Positions 16,801 through 25,800 of a stretch of DNA of 64,000 nucleotides are shown here, piece after piece. How positions within the stretch are numbered: the first letter of the stretch is position 1; each line of letters opens with the position of its first letter. A program made the translations under genes and the position numbers. The DNA lies in the NCBI RefSeq assembly GCF_002127585.1, contig NZ_NEGZ01000002.1:1-64000 (forward strand), given 5' to 3'. Below the pieces are notes generated by a model. It saw nothing but the letters and a program-made list of their open reading frames with translations, did not search any database and was not told the origin of the DNA. This DNA is from Janthinobacterium sp. GW458P (GTDB lineage: Bacteria > Pseudomonadota > Gammaproteobacteria > Burkholderiales > Burkholderiaceae_D).

Positions 16801-18302
16801 CCGGCTATGGCAAGCTGAGCGATTATGACATCACCTACAGCATGGGCGCCCTGTCGATCACGCCGGCCGTGCTGACCATTGCCGGCATCGGCGCCGCCAA
16901 CAAGACGTATGACCGCACGAACGCGGCCAGCATCAACGCCGGCACCCTGGTGGGCCTGGTCAATGGCGAAAACCTGTCGCTGTCGGCCAGCGGCACCTTC
17001 GACAGCGCCAACGCCGGCGCCCGCACGGTGGCGGCCAGCTTGCTGGTGGGTGACGGCAGCGGCGCCAACGCGGGCCTGGCCAGCAATTACATGTTGTCCA
17101 CGCCGACCGTCAATTTGGCGGCGACCATCCATGCGCTGGAAGTGCATCTTGCCGGCCTGGGCAGCAAGGAATACGATGCGACCAGCAAGCTCAACGCCAG
17201 TTTGCTGCAGATCACGAATGTGCTCGCTGGCGACGCCGTCAACCTGAGCGGCACGGCGACCCTGGCGTCGCGCAACGCCGGCACGCAGGCGCTGGCCGGC
17301 TATGCGGACTTGATCCTGGACAATAGCAATTACACATTCTCGTCTGCCAGTCTGGGCGCCAGCGTGCTGGTGACGCCGCGCGCGCTCAGCGTGAATGCGG
17401 CTGGCGGCGCCACGCGCCGCTACGACGGCAGCGTGAATGCGGGCGCCGGCCTGCTGAACCTGGGCGGCGTGCTGGCGGGCGATACTGCCAGCCTGCGCGG
17501 CAACGCGGTGCTGGCAGGCAAGGATGTCGGTGCGCAAGCCATTACCGGCCTGGGTACCTTGAGCCTGGACAATGGCAACTACATGCTGGACGGTGCGCTG
17601 CCTGCCGGCAGCGTGGCCATCACGGCCCTGCCCATCAATGTGGCGGCAGTCACAGGCGCAAGCCGGGCGTTTGACGATACCGCGGATGCGGCCGCCAATT
17701 TGCTGGCCTTGAACGGCGTGCTGGCCGGCGACAGCGCCGTCCTGGGCGGCAAGGCGACGCTGTCTTCCAAGGAGGCGGGCAAGCAATCCATCGTCGGCTT
17801 GTCGGGCTTGACTGTGTCCAACAGCAATTACACGCTGGCCGGCGCGAATGCCAGCGGCACCGTGGAGATCCTCCCGCTGGAGCCGGAAACGCCGGAAGCG
17901 TCCAGGGCGAGCCTGGCCAGCACCATAGGCGAGGTCTCCCGCACCAGCGTCCCCGGCAAGCGCGAGGTCTTGCGCGATGCCGGCCTGTCGTTGCAAAGTG
18001 AGTTGATCCCGTTCGTAGCCGTTGCGCCCACCGTGAATAGCAGCGCCGTGCCGCTGGGCGCCGCCTTTGGCGCGAATGCGCCGCTGAGCGTGCTGTACAG
18101 CCCCGGCGCGAACGAGACGAGCGAAAGTCTTACCCTGGCGCAAACCCAGCGCCTGCTGCAGCCAGCCGGCGCCCAAGGCAATGGCGGATCGCAGCCATTG
18201 CGCTTGCCCGTCAGCCGCAATTCCCTGATGGAGATCGTCAATGGCGGCGTCAAGCTGCCCGATGGCGTGGACCAGTTGCTGTTTGTCGTGAAGGCCCAAT
18301 AA
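13827..18302 (+). CDS. Two-partner secretion exoprotein (TpsA) with GLUG and MBG/YDG repeats
   Basis: The 1,491-residue secreted protein starts with an extended signal peptide (MNRIHRTVWNRRRNAVMVVAEHA), Ala-rich core and likely AQAA cleavage near residue 55. A filamentous-haemagglutinin N domain follows, with NPNGVLF at 141-147. About ten GLUG-type repeats (GGLxG...NSYAxG) run from roughly 585 to 865 and end in SFWDTQTSG. MBG/YDG-like repeats (KTYDxTxxAxxN...LxGxxxGD) run from about 925 to 1345, followed by a unique C-terminus. It is likely an adhesin or surface exoprotein exported by the TpsB encoded next. The ATG at 13827 was preferred over 13659 because it begins the extended signal peptide. 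TATAAT lies at 13754-13759. Confidence 0.9.
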   Translation: MNRIHRTVWNRRRNAVMVVAEHAGSGGKRSGTTGALLASVLSGVMLGGAAQAADLAATALPSGAVVTAGQAHVGQQGAAMTVTQASGKAAIEWNSFSIGKDARVNFVQPNAAAVTLNRVRGNEGSVIDGALNANGQVFILNPNGVLFGKGARVDTAGLVASTLNLGDADFLAGKTSFTGKGGAVRNLGSLNARDGGYIALLGAQVRNDGVISARLGTVALAAGNKVSLTFDGGALVGVAVDEAALAALVANGNAVHADGGLVVLTAKGADGLLNTVVNNTGEVRARTINERGGRIFLLGEGGAVEVAGKLDASAPQGGNGGFIETSGPVLRVADGTRVDSSAVAGRSGSWLIDPTDFTIGSGSAAQGASGIGVYTLQAALAAGNVTIQTQAAGSEAGDIHVNAPLAWNANQLTLEAHGDINVNAVMSATGSSTLNLKTGYNFNPGSPTFNTSKNVLVGIDDAGVFKGRIDVDRAGTGLLTINNIGYTLINALGSAGSTSSLDLQGINGGAGGHYALAGNIDASATSGWNGGAGFAPLSLSGVFDGLGHTVSGLRITQPSGTYVGLFGSNNGRVRNVAMSNAVVSANQGVGALIGLNMGSVYNSYAAGSVTGPGGYVGGLIGAIFDGTLTRLHFDGTVNSQGNNVGGLAGYLAYHITLANSYANATVTNTAGIWTGGLVGQNDYGYIVNSHAGGIVNGKGDTGGLVGNNNSGRVTGSYATATVTGTANTGGLVGKNDNGKVSGSYASGAVTGTSTVGGLIGLSNAAGGTATPDNEVNTSYASGTVNASGDNVGGLIGLNYGNNVVNTYSRSAVSTSGNYVGGLIGNNLGTVDKSYSTGLVSSPGAGVGGLMGVSIGGVSNSFWDTQTSGQNSSGDGTGKTTAQMKDSNTFITSNWDFTFHSGVWGRKATLNDGYPVLRTFGYVDPITITLNNPALSKTYGGANPVLAGGWTVSGCDNNLACVSGVDWSAALLPTTSVGTLNYGASLFTPTLGAGYGKLSDYDITYSMGALSITPAVLTIAGIGAANKTYDRTNAASINAGTLVGLVNGENLSLSASGTFDSANAGARTVAASLLVGDGSGANAGLASNYMLSTPTVNLAATIHALEVHLAGLGSKEYDATSKLNASLLQITNVLAGDAVNLSGTATLASRNAGTQALAGYADLILDNSNYTFSSASLGASVLVTPRALSVNAAGGATRRYDGSVNAGAGLLNLGGVLAGDTASLRGNAVLAGKDVGAQAITGLGTLSLDNGNYMLDGALPAGSVAITALPINVAAVTGASRAFDDTADAAANLLALNGVLAGDSAVLGGKATLSSKEAGKQSIVGLSGLTVSNSNYTLAGANASGTVEILPLEPETPEASRASLASTIGEVSRTSVPGKREVLRDAGLSLQSELIPFVAVAPTVNSSAVPLGAAFGANAPLSVLYSPGANETSESLTLAQTQRLLQPAGAQGNGGSQPLRLPVSRNSLMEIVNGGVKLPDGVDQLLFVVKAQ

Positions 18303-20047
18303 TGAGCATGCTTATCCGTACCGCCATCGTCTCCACCGCCCGCCGGGCGGCAGGCCAACGCACGGCCATGTCGCTGGCGCTGGGCCTGGCCCTGGGCGCG
18401 ACCGCCATGGCGCAGGCCCAGCAGGTACCGACCATCGGCGACGTCGTGCGCCAGAGCCAGCCGGTGCCGCCGCCGGTGACGCCGCCGCCGTCCCTGCCTG
18501 CGCTGGGCGGCGTGCCGGCCGCGCCACCGCTGCAGGCCTTGAGCGGCGATGCCGCCAGCAAGGTCAGGGTGACGCAGTTCGTGCTGGAGGGCAACCACGC
18601 CATCGACAGCGCCACCCTGCTGGCGCTGCTGCAGCCGCAGCTGGGCCAGATGCTGACCCTGGCCCAGCTCGAAGAGATGGCCACCCGTATCACGCGCCAT
18701 TACCGCGCCAGCGGCTACTTTGTGGCGCGCGCCTATATTCCGGCGCAGGAATTGACTGATGGCAAGTTGATCATTCGCGTGGTGGAGGGGCAATACGGAA
18801 AATTTATCCTCAGCAATACTTCGCGCGTGCACGATAGCGTCGTGCAAGGTTTGCTGGACCAGGCCAAGCGGCACGATGTCGTGTCGCTCGATACCCTGGA
18901 ACGGGCAATGTTGATCATCAATGACACGCCTGGCGTCAAGGTGGTGCAGGCTGACGTGATGCCGGGCGAGCAGGTCGGCACCTCGGATTTCGCCATCCGC
19001 ACCGAGGCCACGCCCGCCTGGGGCGGCTACGTGTTGCTGGATAACTATGGCTCTACGTACACGGGCAAGCAGCGCCTGCGTTTCAATGCCGACTGGAATT
19101 CGCCCAGCGGCCGCGGCGACCGCCTGTCGGCCAGCGGCATGGCCACGCGCAACAGTGGCTTGCTGAATGGCCGTCTTGGCTATTCGATGTTGCTGGGCAC
19201 GGATGGCGCCCGCCTCGAAGGGGCGCTCAGCCGCACTACCTATGAACTCAGCGACGTGTATGCCGCGCTTGACGCCTCCGGCAACGCCAACGGCGTGGAC
19301 TTGCTCCTGAGTAAGCCGCTCAAGCGTACCCGCGAGCACACGGTGGAAGCGGGCCTGGGCGTGGCGTACAAGGATTTAAAGGATGAAATCGGTGCCACCC
19401 GCACCTCGGTGGGCAAGCAGTTGAGCAGCATCAGCGCCAGCATCGCGGACCGGCGTATGCATGCCCTGCTGGGCTGGGATGGCTTGAGCCAGAGCAGCGC
19501 CAGCCTGACGGTGGGGCGCCTGCACTTCAAGGAAGCGGCTGCCGAAGCGCTCGATGCGGCCGGTGCCGATACGCAGGGCGGCTATGCCAGGCTGAATCTG
19601 GCGGCGTCGCGCGTCAGCATGCTGCCGTCGCAATTCCTGCTGACCACCAGCGTCAAGGCGCAGGCGTCGCTGAACAATAAAAGCCTCGATGGCGTCGAGC
19701 GCATGAGCATTTCCGGCGACGGTGGCGTGGCCGCGTATCCGATCGGCGAACTCAGTGGCGACCATGCGGCGCTGCTGCGCGCCGAACTGGCCCGGCCGCT
19801 GGCGGGCGGCGGCACGGCGCAGCTGAGCGGCAGCATCTTTAGCGACTATGGCTGGGCCAGGTCGGTCGCCGCGCCGGCCGGCGTCGCCGCCTCGCGCAAG
19901 CTGGGCGATATCGGCCTGGGCCTGAGCGCCATGGCTGGCGGCATCCTGCTCAACCTGCAACTGGTGCACCGCACGGCGGGCGGCGTGCCGAGCAGCGAAT
20001 CGGCATCGCGCACGCGCCTGCTGTTCCAGGCAGGCTGGGTAAGGTAA
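18302..20047 (+). CDS. TpsB outer-membrane transporter (ShlB/FhaC/HecB family)
   Basis: The 581-residue protein has a signal peptide (cleavage near AMAQAQ), a Pro-rich linker (PPPVTPPPSLP) and POTRA domains (VRVTQFVLEGNHAI through IIRVVEGQYGK). A 16-strand-type barrel region follows, from WGGYVLLDNYGSTYTGKQR to the terminal aromatic-ending AGWVR. It should recognise the N domain of the upstream exoprotein and move it across the outer membrane. Its start overlaps the tpsA stop as TAATG, so the two are translated together. Confidence 0.94.
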   Translation: MSMLIRTAIVSTARRAAGQRTAMSLALGLALGATAMAQAQQVPTIGDVVRQSQPVPPPVTPPPSLPALGGVPAAPPLQALSGDAASKVRVTQFVLEGNHAIDSATLLALLQPQLGQMLTLAQLEEMATRITRHYRASGYFVARAYIPAQELTDGKLIIRVVEGQYGKFILSNTSRVHDSVVQGLLDQAKRHDVVSLDTLERAMLIINDTPGVKVVQADVMPGEQVGTSDFAIRTEATPAWGGYVLLDNYGSTYTGKQRLRFNADWNSPSGRGDRLSASGMATRNSGLLNGRLGYSMLLGTDGARLEGALSRTTYELSDVYAALDASGNANGVDLLLSKPLKRTREHTVEAGLGVAYKDLKDEIGATRTSVGKQLSSISASIADRRMHALLGWDGLSQSSASLTVGRLHFKEAAAEALDAAGADTQGGYARLNLAASRVSMLPSQFLLTTSVKAQASLNNKSLDGVERMSISGDGGVAAYPIGELSGDHAALLRAELARPLAGGGTAQLSGSIFSDYGWARSVAAPAGVAASRKLGDIGLGLSAMAGGILLNLQLVHRTAGGVPSSESASRTRLLFQAGWVR

Positions 20048-20072
20048 GCCATCGGCTGCCCTTGTCTGCAAT

Positions 20073-20103
20073 GCAAAAAGCCTGGCAATGCCAGGCTTTT
20101 TGC
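20073..20103. terminator. Bidirectional terminator between tpsB and argA
   Basis: A perfect 14-bp stem (GCAAAAAGCCTGGC at 20073-20086, complement at 20090-20103) has a 3-nt loop. T or A runs within the stem serve both strands. The flanking genes converge here. Confidence 0.88.
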
Positions 20104-20120
20104 GTTTTCAGTGATGCCGA

Positions 20121-21431
20121 TTACAGGGTCTTGATCAGCACCTGCGACTTGCGTTGCCAGTTATACATGTGCTGGCGGTCTTTCGGCAGATCGTCGACCG
20201 TGGCCGGCACGAAGCCCCGCTTCTTGAACCAGTGCGAGGTGCGCGTGGTCAGCACGAACAGTTTGTTCAGGCCGGCGGCGCGCGCGCGGTTTTCCATGTG
20301 TTTCAGGATGCGTTCGCCGTCGCCCTGGGCTTGCACTTCCGGGTTGACCGTCAAGCATGCCATTTCCGCCATCTTTTGCGCGGGGAACGGGTACAGGGCG
20401 GCGCAGCCGAAGATCACGCCGTCATGCTCGATGACGGAGAAATAATCGATTTCGCGCTCGATCAGCTCGCGGCCCCGCTTCACCAAAGTGCCGTCCGCTT
20501 CCAGCGGTTCGATCAGTTTGATGATGCCGCCCACGTCCTCGATGGTGGCCTGGCGCAGGCTTTCCAGGTTTTCATGGCTGATCATGGTGCCCACGCCATC
20601 ATGGGTAAACAATTCCAGCAGGGCCGAACCGTCCATCGAGAACGGCACGATGTGCGAGCGCTCGACGCCGTTGTGGCAAGCCTTGACGCAATGTTTCAGG
20701 TAGAACGCCGTGGCGTCCGGCAGGAAGCCGGCCATCAGCACGGCTTCGGCCTGGTGCGACGACAGTTCGCGGATTTCCACGCCCGTGGCGTCTTCCATCA
20801 TCGGTGTTTCCGTGATGAAGATCAATTTATCGGCGTGCAGGGCGATGGCGGCGCTGCACGCCACGTCTTCCATCGTCAGGTTGAACGCTTCGCCCGTGGG
20901 CGAGAAGCCCAGCGGCGAGAGCAGCACCAGGCCGTCCGAACCGAGGATGGAGTGGATGGTTTCAGCATCGACCTTGCGCGTGATGCCCGTCAGTTCCAGG
21001 TCCACGCCATCGATCACGCCCAGCGGCCGCGCCGTGATGAAGTTGCCTGAAATGATACGGATGGCCGCATGCGACATGGGCGTGTTCGGCAAGCCCTGGC
21101 TGAACGCGGCCTCGATATCGAGGCGCAGCTCGCCGGCCGCTTCCTTTGCGCATTCCAGCGCGGCAATATCCGTGATGCGCACGCCGTTGTGGAAGCGGCC
21201 TTCGACATTGCGCAGGGCCAGTTGTTCCGCCACCTGCGGACGCGAGCCGTAGACGACGGTGACATTGATGTCCAGCGCATGCAGCAGGGACAAATCATGG
21301 GCCAGCACCTGCAGCGCCCCGGCGCTGACGAGTTCACCGGGGAAGGCGACCACGAAGGTCTTGCCGCGAAAGGCGTGGATGTAGGGCGCGACTGAGCGCA
21401 GCCATTGGACGAATTGGGTAGGGTTTTCCAT
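20121..21431 (-). CDS. argA: Amino-acid N-acetyltransferase (N-acetylglutamate synthase)
   Basis: The 436-residue enzyme makes N-acetylglutamate from glutamate and acetyl-CoA, the first step of arginine synthesis. The N-terminal two thirds is an amino-acid-kinase fold (FVVAFPGELVSAG through LLSPLGFSPTGEAFNLTMEDVA). The last part is a GNAT domain (EIDYFSVIEHDGVIFGCAALYP, AQGDGERIL). I chose MENPTQ at 21431 over MRLMEN at 21440, because a TATAAT -10 (21444-21439) ends 7 nt before it, which would give a leaderless message. No ribosome site is seen before either ATG. Confidence 0.93.
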   Translation of the reverse strand: MENPTQFVQWLRSVAPYIHAFRGKTFVVAFPGELVSAGALQVLAHDLSLLHALDINVTVVYGSRPQVAEQLALRNVEGRFHNGVRITDIAALECAKEAAGELRLDIEAAFSQGLPNTPMSHAAIRIISGNFITARPLGVIDGVDLELTGITRKVDAETIHSILGSDGLVLLSPLGFSPTGEAFNLTMEDVACSAAIALHADKLIFITETPMMEDATGVEIRELSSHQAEAVLMAGFLPDATAFYLKHCVKACHNGVERSHIVPFSMDGSALLELFTHDGVGTMISHENLESLRQATIEDVGGIIKLIEPLEADGTLVKRGRELIEREIDYFSVIEHDGVIFGCAALYPFPAQKMAEMACLTVNPEVQAQGDGERILKHMENRARAAGLNKLFVLTTRTSHWFKKRGFVPATVDDLPKDRQHMYNWQRKSQVLIKTL

Positions 21432-21438
21432 TAAGCGC

Positions 21439-21446
21439 ATTATAAT
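21439..21446. promoter_or_regulatory. Shared palindromic -10 element of argA and hrpA
   Basis: ATTATAAT reads TATAAT on both strands. On the minus strand it lies 7 nt before argA codon 1; on the plus strand it lies 42 nt before hrpA. No good TTGACA is seen at the expected distance on either strand. Confidence 0.5.
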
Positions 21447-21488
21447 TCGCTGCGCGATGTGCGCGCTTAAAATACCTGTAAAAAAACA

Positions 21489-24400
21489 ATGTCTTCAGCC
21501 AGCAATAAGTCTTCCCCTCCGTCCACCGTTGCAAATGTGCCCGCCAGCGGCGGTGTTGCCACGCCTGCCGCCGCGCCTGCGCCGGGCCGCCAGCGCCCGC
21601 CCGTGAGCCAGCAAAGGCCGCAGCCGCCGCGCGCGGAACAGCAGAAACAGCAACAGCAGCAGCGCGCGGGAGAGGGCAAGCCCCAGGCCGCGCGTCCGCC
21701 GCGCGAGGGGCAGGCGCCGCGCAATGACCAGGCCAGCCGCGAAAGCCGCGACGCTGCCCGTGCCGCGCGCGAGGCGGAAAAGGCCTTCCGCAATCCGCTG
21801 CCGCCGATTACCTATCCGGAGGACTTGCCCGTCTCGGGCCGGCGCGAAGAAATCGCCAGGGCCCTGACGGAAAACCAGGTCATCATCGTCTCGGGCGAGA
21901 CGGGATCGGGCAAGACGACGCAGCTGCCGAAGATTTGCCTGGAACTGGGACGGGGACAGAAGGGCCTGATCGGCCACACGCAGCCGCGCCGCATCGCCGC
22001 CTCGTCGACGGCCAAGCGCATCGCGCAGGAACTGGGCACGCCGCTGGGCGAGACCGTGGGCTTCAAGGTCCGCTTTGCTGACACGCTGACGAAGGGCGCC
22101 TCCGTCAAGCTGATGACGGACGGCATCCTGCTGGCCGAGACGCAGACCGACCCCTTGTTGAAAAACTACGACACCATCATCATCGATGAAGCGCACGAAC
22201 GCAGCCTGAACATCGATTTCCTGCTTGGCTATCTGAAGCAGCTGCTGCCGCGCCGGCCCGACCTGAAAATCATCATCACCTCGGCCACCATCGACGCCGA
22301 GCGCTTCGCGCGCCATTTCGGCACGCCGGAAAAGCCGGCGCCCGTGATCGAAGTGTCGGGCCGTTTGTACCAGGTGGAAGTGCGCTACCGTCCCGTGGAA
22401 CGCGAGCAGGTGGCCATGCCGGGTGCCGCGAACACCGACAAGCCGGGCCAGCGCACGGCCGCCGCGCGTGAAAAGCGCGACCTGATGGATGCCGTCGTCG
22501 ATGGCGTGGAAGAGCTGTGCCGCATCGGCTCGGGCGACGTGCTCGTGTTCCTGCCGGGCGAGCGCGAAATCCGCGACTGCGCCGAAGCGCTGCGCAAGCA
22601 CCATCCGCCGCACGTGGAAATCCTGCCCCTGTTCGCCCGCCTGTCGGCCGAAGAGCAGGAACGCGTCTTCAAGACCAGCAATGCGCGCCGCATCGTGCTG
22701 GCCACCAACGTGGCGGAAACCTCGCTGACCGTGCCCGGCATCCGCTACGTGGTCGACGCGGGCCTGGCGCGCGTGAAACGCTACAGCTACCGCAATAAAG
22801 TGGAGCAGCTGCAGGTCGAGCCGATCGCCCAGTCGGCCGCCAACCAGCGCGCCGGGCGTTGCGGCCGCGTGGCCGACGGCGTCTGCATCCGCCTGTATGA
22901 AGAGCAGGATTACCTGCTGCGGCCGAAATTCACGGAGCCGGAAATCCTGCGCTCCTCGCTGGCCGCCGTCATCCTGCGCATGAAGTCGCTGCACCTGACG
23001 GACGTGGAAACCTTCCCCTTCATCGAGCCGCCGCTGGCGCGCGCCATCGCCGACGGCTACCAGTTGCTGCAGGAACTCGGCGCCGTCGATGAGGTCAATA
23101 AACTGACGCCGCTGGGCAACAAGCTGGCCAAGCTGCCGCTGGACCCGCGCGTGGGCCGCATGATCCTCGCCGCGCTCGATAACGCGTGTCTGACGGAAGT
23201 GCTGATCGTCGCTTCCGCCCTGTCCGTGCAGGACCCGCGCGACCGCCCGATGGAACACCAGCAGGCGGCCGACGAAGCGCACAAGAAATTCGCCGATGAA
23301 AAATCGGAGTTCCTCAGCTATCTGAAGATCTGGCGCTGGTTCGAGTCCGCCATCGAGCACAAGAAAACCAACCGCCAGCTGCAGGACAATTGCCGCACGA
23401 ATTTCCTGTCGCAGATGCGCCTGCGCGAATGGCGCGACGTGCACTCGCAGTTGTTGACCATCGTCAAGGAGCAGGGCTGGCGCCTGAACGAAGCGCCGGC
23501 CACCTATGATAATCTGCACATGGCCTTGCTGACTGGCTTGCTGGGCAATATCGGCTTCAAGGGCGAGGACGAGCCGGGCGCGGGGTATCTGGGCGCGCGC
23601 GGCATCAAGTTCCACATCTGGCCCGGTTCCTCGCTGCTGAAAAAACCGGGCAAGTGGATCATGGCGGCCGAGCTGGTCGACACGACGCGCCTGTACGCGC
23701 GCTGCGTGGCGCAGATCCAGCCCGAGTGGCTGGAAAAGGTGGGCGAGCATCTGCTGAAGAAATCGTGGGGCGAGCCGCGCTGGGAAAAACGTTCGGCGCA
23801 GGTGACGGCGTCCGAACGGGCGACTTTATACGGGCTGGTGGTGTACAGCCAGCGGCGCATCAACTACGGCAATTTCAACTTGCCGGAAGCACGCGAGATC
23901 TTCATCCGCGACGCCCTCGTCGGCGGCGACTTCGACACGCGCGCGCCGTTCTTTGCGCACAATCATAAGCTGATCAAGGATATCGAAAACCTTGAACATA
24001 AATCGCGCCGACTGGACGTGCTGGTCGACGATGAACTGATCGCCGCCTTCTACGACCAGCTGCTGCCGGCGGACGTGTGCAATGGCGCCGGCTTCGAGAA
24101 ATGGCACAAGGAAGCCACGCGCGAGAATCCGAAGCTGCTGTACCTGAACCGCGAAGAGCTGATGCGCCACGAGGCGGCCGGCGTGACGACGGACCTGTTC
24201 CCGAAAACCATGTCCGTGACGGGCCTGGAAATGGGCTTGACGTATCACTTCGAGCCGGGCAGCGTGCGCGATGGCGTGACCTTGAGCGTGCCCCTGTATG
24301 CCTTGAACCAGCTGCCGCGCGAGCGCTGCGAATGGCTGGTGCCGGGCATGCTGAAGGAAAAAGTGCATCTGCTATTGAAATCCTTGCCGCAAAAGCTGCG

Positions 24401-25715
24401 CCGCCACTGCGTGCCGCTGCCCGATTACGCGGCGAAATTCTGCGAGCGCGTGCATGAAGCGGGCGTGTTCGGCCGCGGCGACCTGGTCGACGCCATCATC
24501 CTCGACATCCGCACGCAGATCACGATCAACGTGCTGACGACGGATTTCAAGCCGGAAACCCTGCCGGCCCATCACTTCATGAATTTCAAGGTGATCGACG
24601 AGCATGGCCGCCAGCTGGACATGGGCCGCAACCTGGCCACCCTGCAGGCGGAATTCGGCGGCCAGGCGCGCCAGAGCTTCCAGAAGCTGGCCGAAGTGTC
24701 GGGCGTCTCCGGTGCGGGCACGCCCGGTGCCAAGGTGGCGGGCGCGCAAGTGGCGTCGCGGCTGCAGGCGCAAGCGCAGAACACCGCCGCCAACGCCAGG
24801 GGCGGCGCGCCGGCCAAGGGAACAGCCGCTGCTGCGACGGCGTCAGGCAATGCCACCGTCTCGCAGCACATGGGTTTGACGGCCTGGACCTTCGGCGAAT
24901 TGCCGGAGCTGCTCGAAATCGTGCAGGGCAAGCTGACCTTGATCGGTTTCCCGGCCCTTGTCGACAAGGGCACGCATTGCGACCTGGAAGTGTTTGACGA
25001 CCCGACCGTGGCCGCCCGCACGCACAAGGTCGGCTTGCGCCGTTTATTTGCGCTGCAGATGAAGGAGCAGATCAAGTACGTCGAGAAAAGCATCCCTGGC
25101 CTGCAGCAGATGGGCATGCAATTCATGGCCCTGGGCTCGCAGGAAGAGCTGCGCGAGCAAATCATCAACAAGGCGCTCGATATTGCTTGCTTGCAAGATC
25201 CGCTGCCGCTGGACGCCGCCTCGTTTGCCAAGCGCCAGGCGGAAGGCAAGTCGCGCCTGGTCCTGCTGGTCAATGAAATCGCCCGGTTGCTGTCGCAAGT
25301 GCTGACGGAATTCCACGGCTTGCCGAAGCGGCTGCAAAACATTCCCGCAGCGGCGGCCACGGATATCCAGGCGCAGCTGCAGGGACTCGTGCATAAGCGC
25401 TTCCTGACGGAAAATGAGTACACGCAGCTCGCGCATTTCCCCCGCTATTTGAAGGCGATCAATGTACGGCTGGAAAAACTGCGCGCCGATCCCGCCCGCG
25501 ACACCAAGTTGATGGCCGAATGGCAATCGGCCGCCGCGCCGTACTTGCGCCAGGCCAAGGACCGCCAGGCCGGCAAGAACACGGACCCGAAACTGGTCGA
25601 TTTCCGCTGGATGCTGGAGGAACTGCGCGTGTCCTTGTTCGCACAGGAATTGCGCACGCCGATGCCCGTTTCTGCCAAGCGTTTGCAGAAGGTATGGGAA
25701 TCGATGCAGCGCTAG
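21489..25715 (+). CDS. hrpA: ATP-dependent RNA helicase HrpA
   Basis: The 1,408-residue DEAH-box helicase starts with a low-complexity Pro/Gln/Ala/Arg-rich extension (about 1-105). The helicase core follows, with GETGSGKTTQ (about 136-145), DEAH (233-236), SATIDAERF (motif III region) and the C-terminal RecA lobe with NQRAGRCGR. Helicase-associated domains and the long HrpA-specific C-terminal region (DUF3418 type) follow. E. coli HrpA has 1,300 residues; the N-terminal extension explains the difference. An Ala-rich insert lies near residues 1080-1125. The family acts on mRNA and on stalled ribosomes. Confidence 0.95.
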   Translation: MSSASNKSSPPSTVANVPASGGVATPAAAPAPGRQRPPVSQQRPQPPRAEQQKQQQQQRAGEGKPQAARPPREGQAPRNDQASRESRDAARAAREAEKAFRNPLPPITYPEDLPVSGRREEIARALTENQVIIVSGETGSGKTTQLPKICLELGRGQKGLIGHTQPRRIAASSTAKRIAQELGTPLGETVGFKVRFADTLTKGASVKLMTDGILLAETQTDPLLKNYDTIIIDEAHERSLNIDFLLGYLKQLLPRRPDLKIIITSATIDAERFARHFGTPEKPAPVIEVSGRLYQVEVRYRPVEREQVAMPGAANTDKPGQRTAAAREKRDLMDAVVDGVEELCRIGSGDVLVFLPGEREIRDCAEALRKHHPPHVEILPLFARLSAEEQERVFKTSNARRIVLATNVAETSLTVPGIRYVVDAGLARVKRYSYRNKVEQLQVEPIAQSAANQRAGRCGRVADGVCIRLYEEQDYLLRPKFTEPEILRSSLAAVILRMKSLHLTDVETFPFIEPPLARAIADGYQLLQELGAVDEVNKLTPLGNKLAKLPLDPRVGRMILAALDNACLTEVLIVASALSVQDPRDRPMEHQQAADEAHKKFADEKSEFLSYLKIWRWFESAIEHKKTNRQLQDNCRTNFLSQMRLREWRDVHSQLLTIVKEQGWRLNEAPATYDNLHMALLTGLLGNIGFKGEDEPGAGYLGARGIKFHIWPGSSLLKKPGKWIMAAELVDTTRLYARCVAQIQPEWLEKVGEHLLKKSWGEPRWEKRSAQVTASERATLYGLVVYSQRRINYGNFNLPEAREIFIRDALVGGDFDTRAPFFAHNHKLIKDIENLEHKSRRLDVLVDDELIAAFYDQLLPADVCNGAGFEKWHKEATRENPKLLYLNREELMRHEAAGVTTDLFPKTMSVTGLEMGLTYHFEPGSVRDGVTLSVPLYALNQLPRERCEWLVPGMLKEKVHLLLKSLPQKLRRHCVPLPDYAAKFCERVHEAGVFGRGDLVDAIILDIRTQITINVLTTDFKPETLPAHHFMNFKVIDEHGRQLDMGRNLATLQAEFGGQARQSFQKLAEVSGVSGAGTPGAKVAGAQVASRLQAQAQNTAANARGGAPAKGTAAAATASGNATVSQHMGLTAWTFGELPELLEIVQGKLTLIGFPALVDKGTHCDLEVFDDPTVAARTHKVGLRRLFALQMKEQIKYVEKSIPGLQQMGMQFMALGSQEELREQIINKALDIACLQDPLPLDAASFAKRQAEGKSRLVLLVNEIARLLSQVLTEFHGLPKRLQNIPAAAATDIQAQLQGLVHKRFLTENEYTQLAHFPRYLKAINVRLEKLRADPARDTKLMAEWQSAAAPYLRQAKDRQAGKNTDPKLVDFRWMLEELRVSLFAQELRTPMPVSAKRLQKVWESMQR

Positions 25716-25739
25716 CTTGCTAAGTCCCAAGCAAATACT

Positions 25740-25766
25740 GGGGTCGTACCTTCAGGGTACGACCCC
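25740..25766. repeat. 11-bp perfect hairpin after hrpA
   Basis: GGGGTCGTACC (25740-25750) pairs with GGTACGACCCC (25756-25766) across a 5-nt loop. No T run follows, so it is not a standard terminator. It lies between convergent hrpA and the PRC-barrel gene and resembles a dispersed intergenic hairpin. Confidence 0.6.
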
Positions 25767-25800
25767 GGCCCTTGTCTGTCGGGTTTGCCTTTCTGCTCCA

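Noticed and set aside
16215-18299. Long open frame (694 codons) antisense to the secreted exoprotein
   Set aside because: It is a mirror of a GC-rich gene in the opposite frame; the product is low-complexity and His/Gln/Arg-rich, with no domain and no ribosome site.
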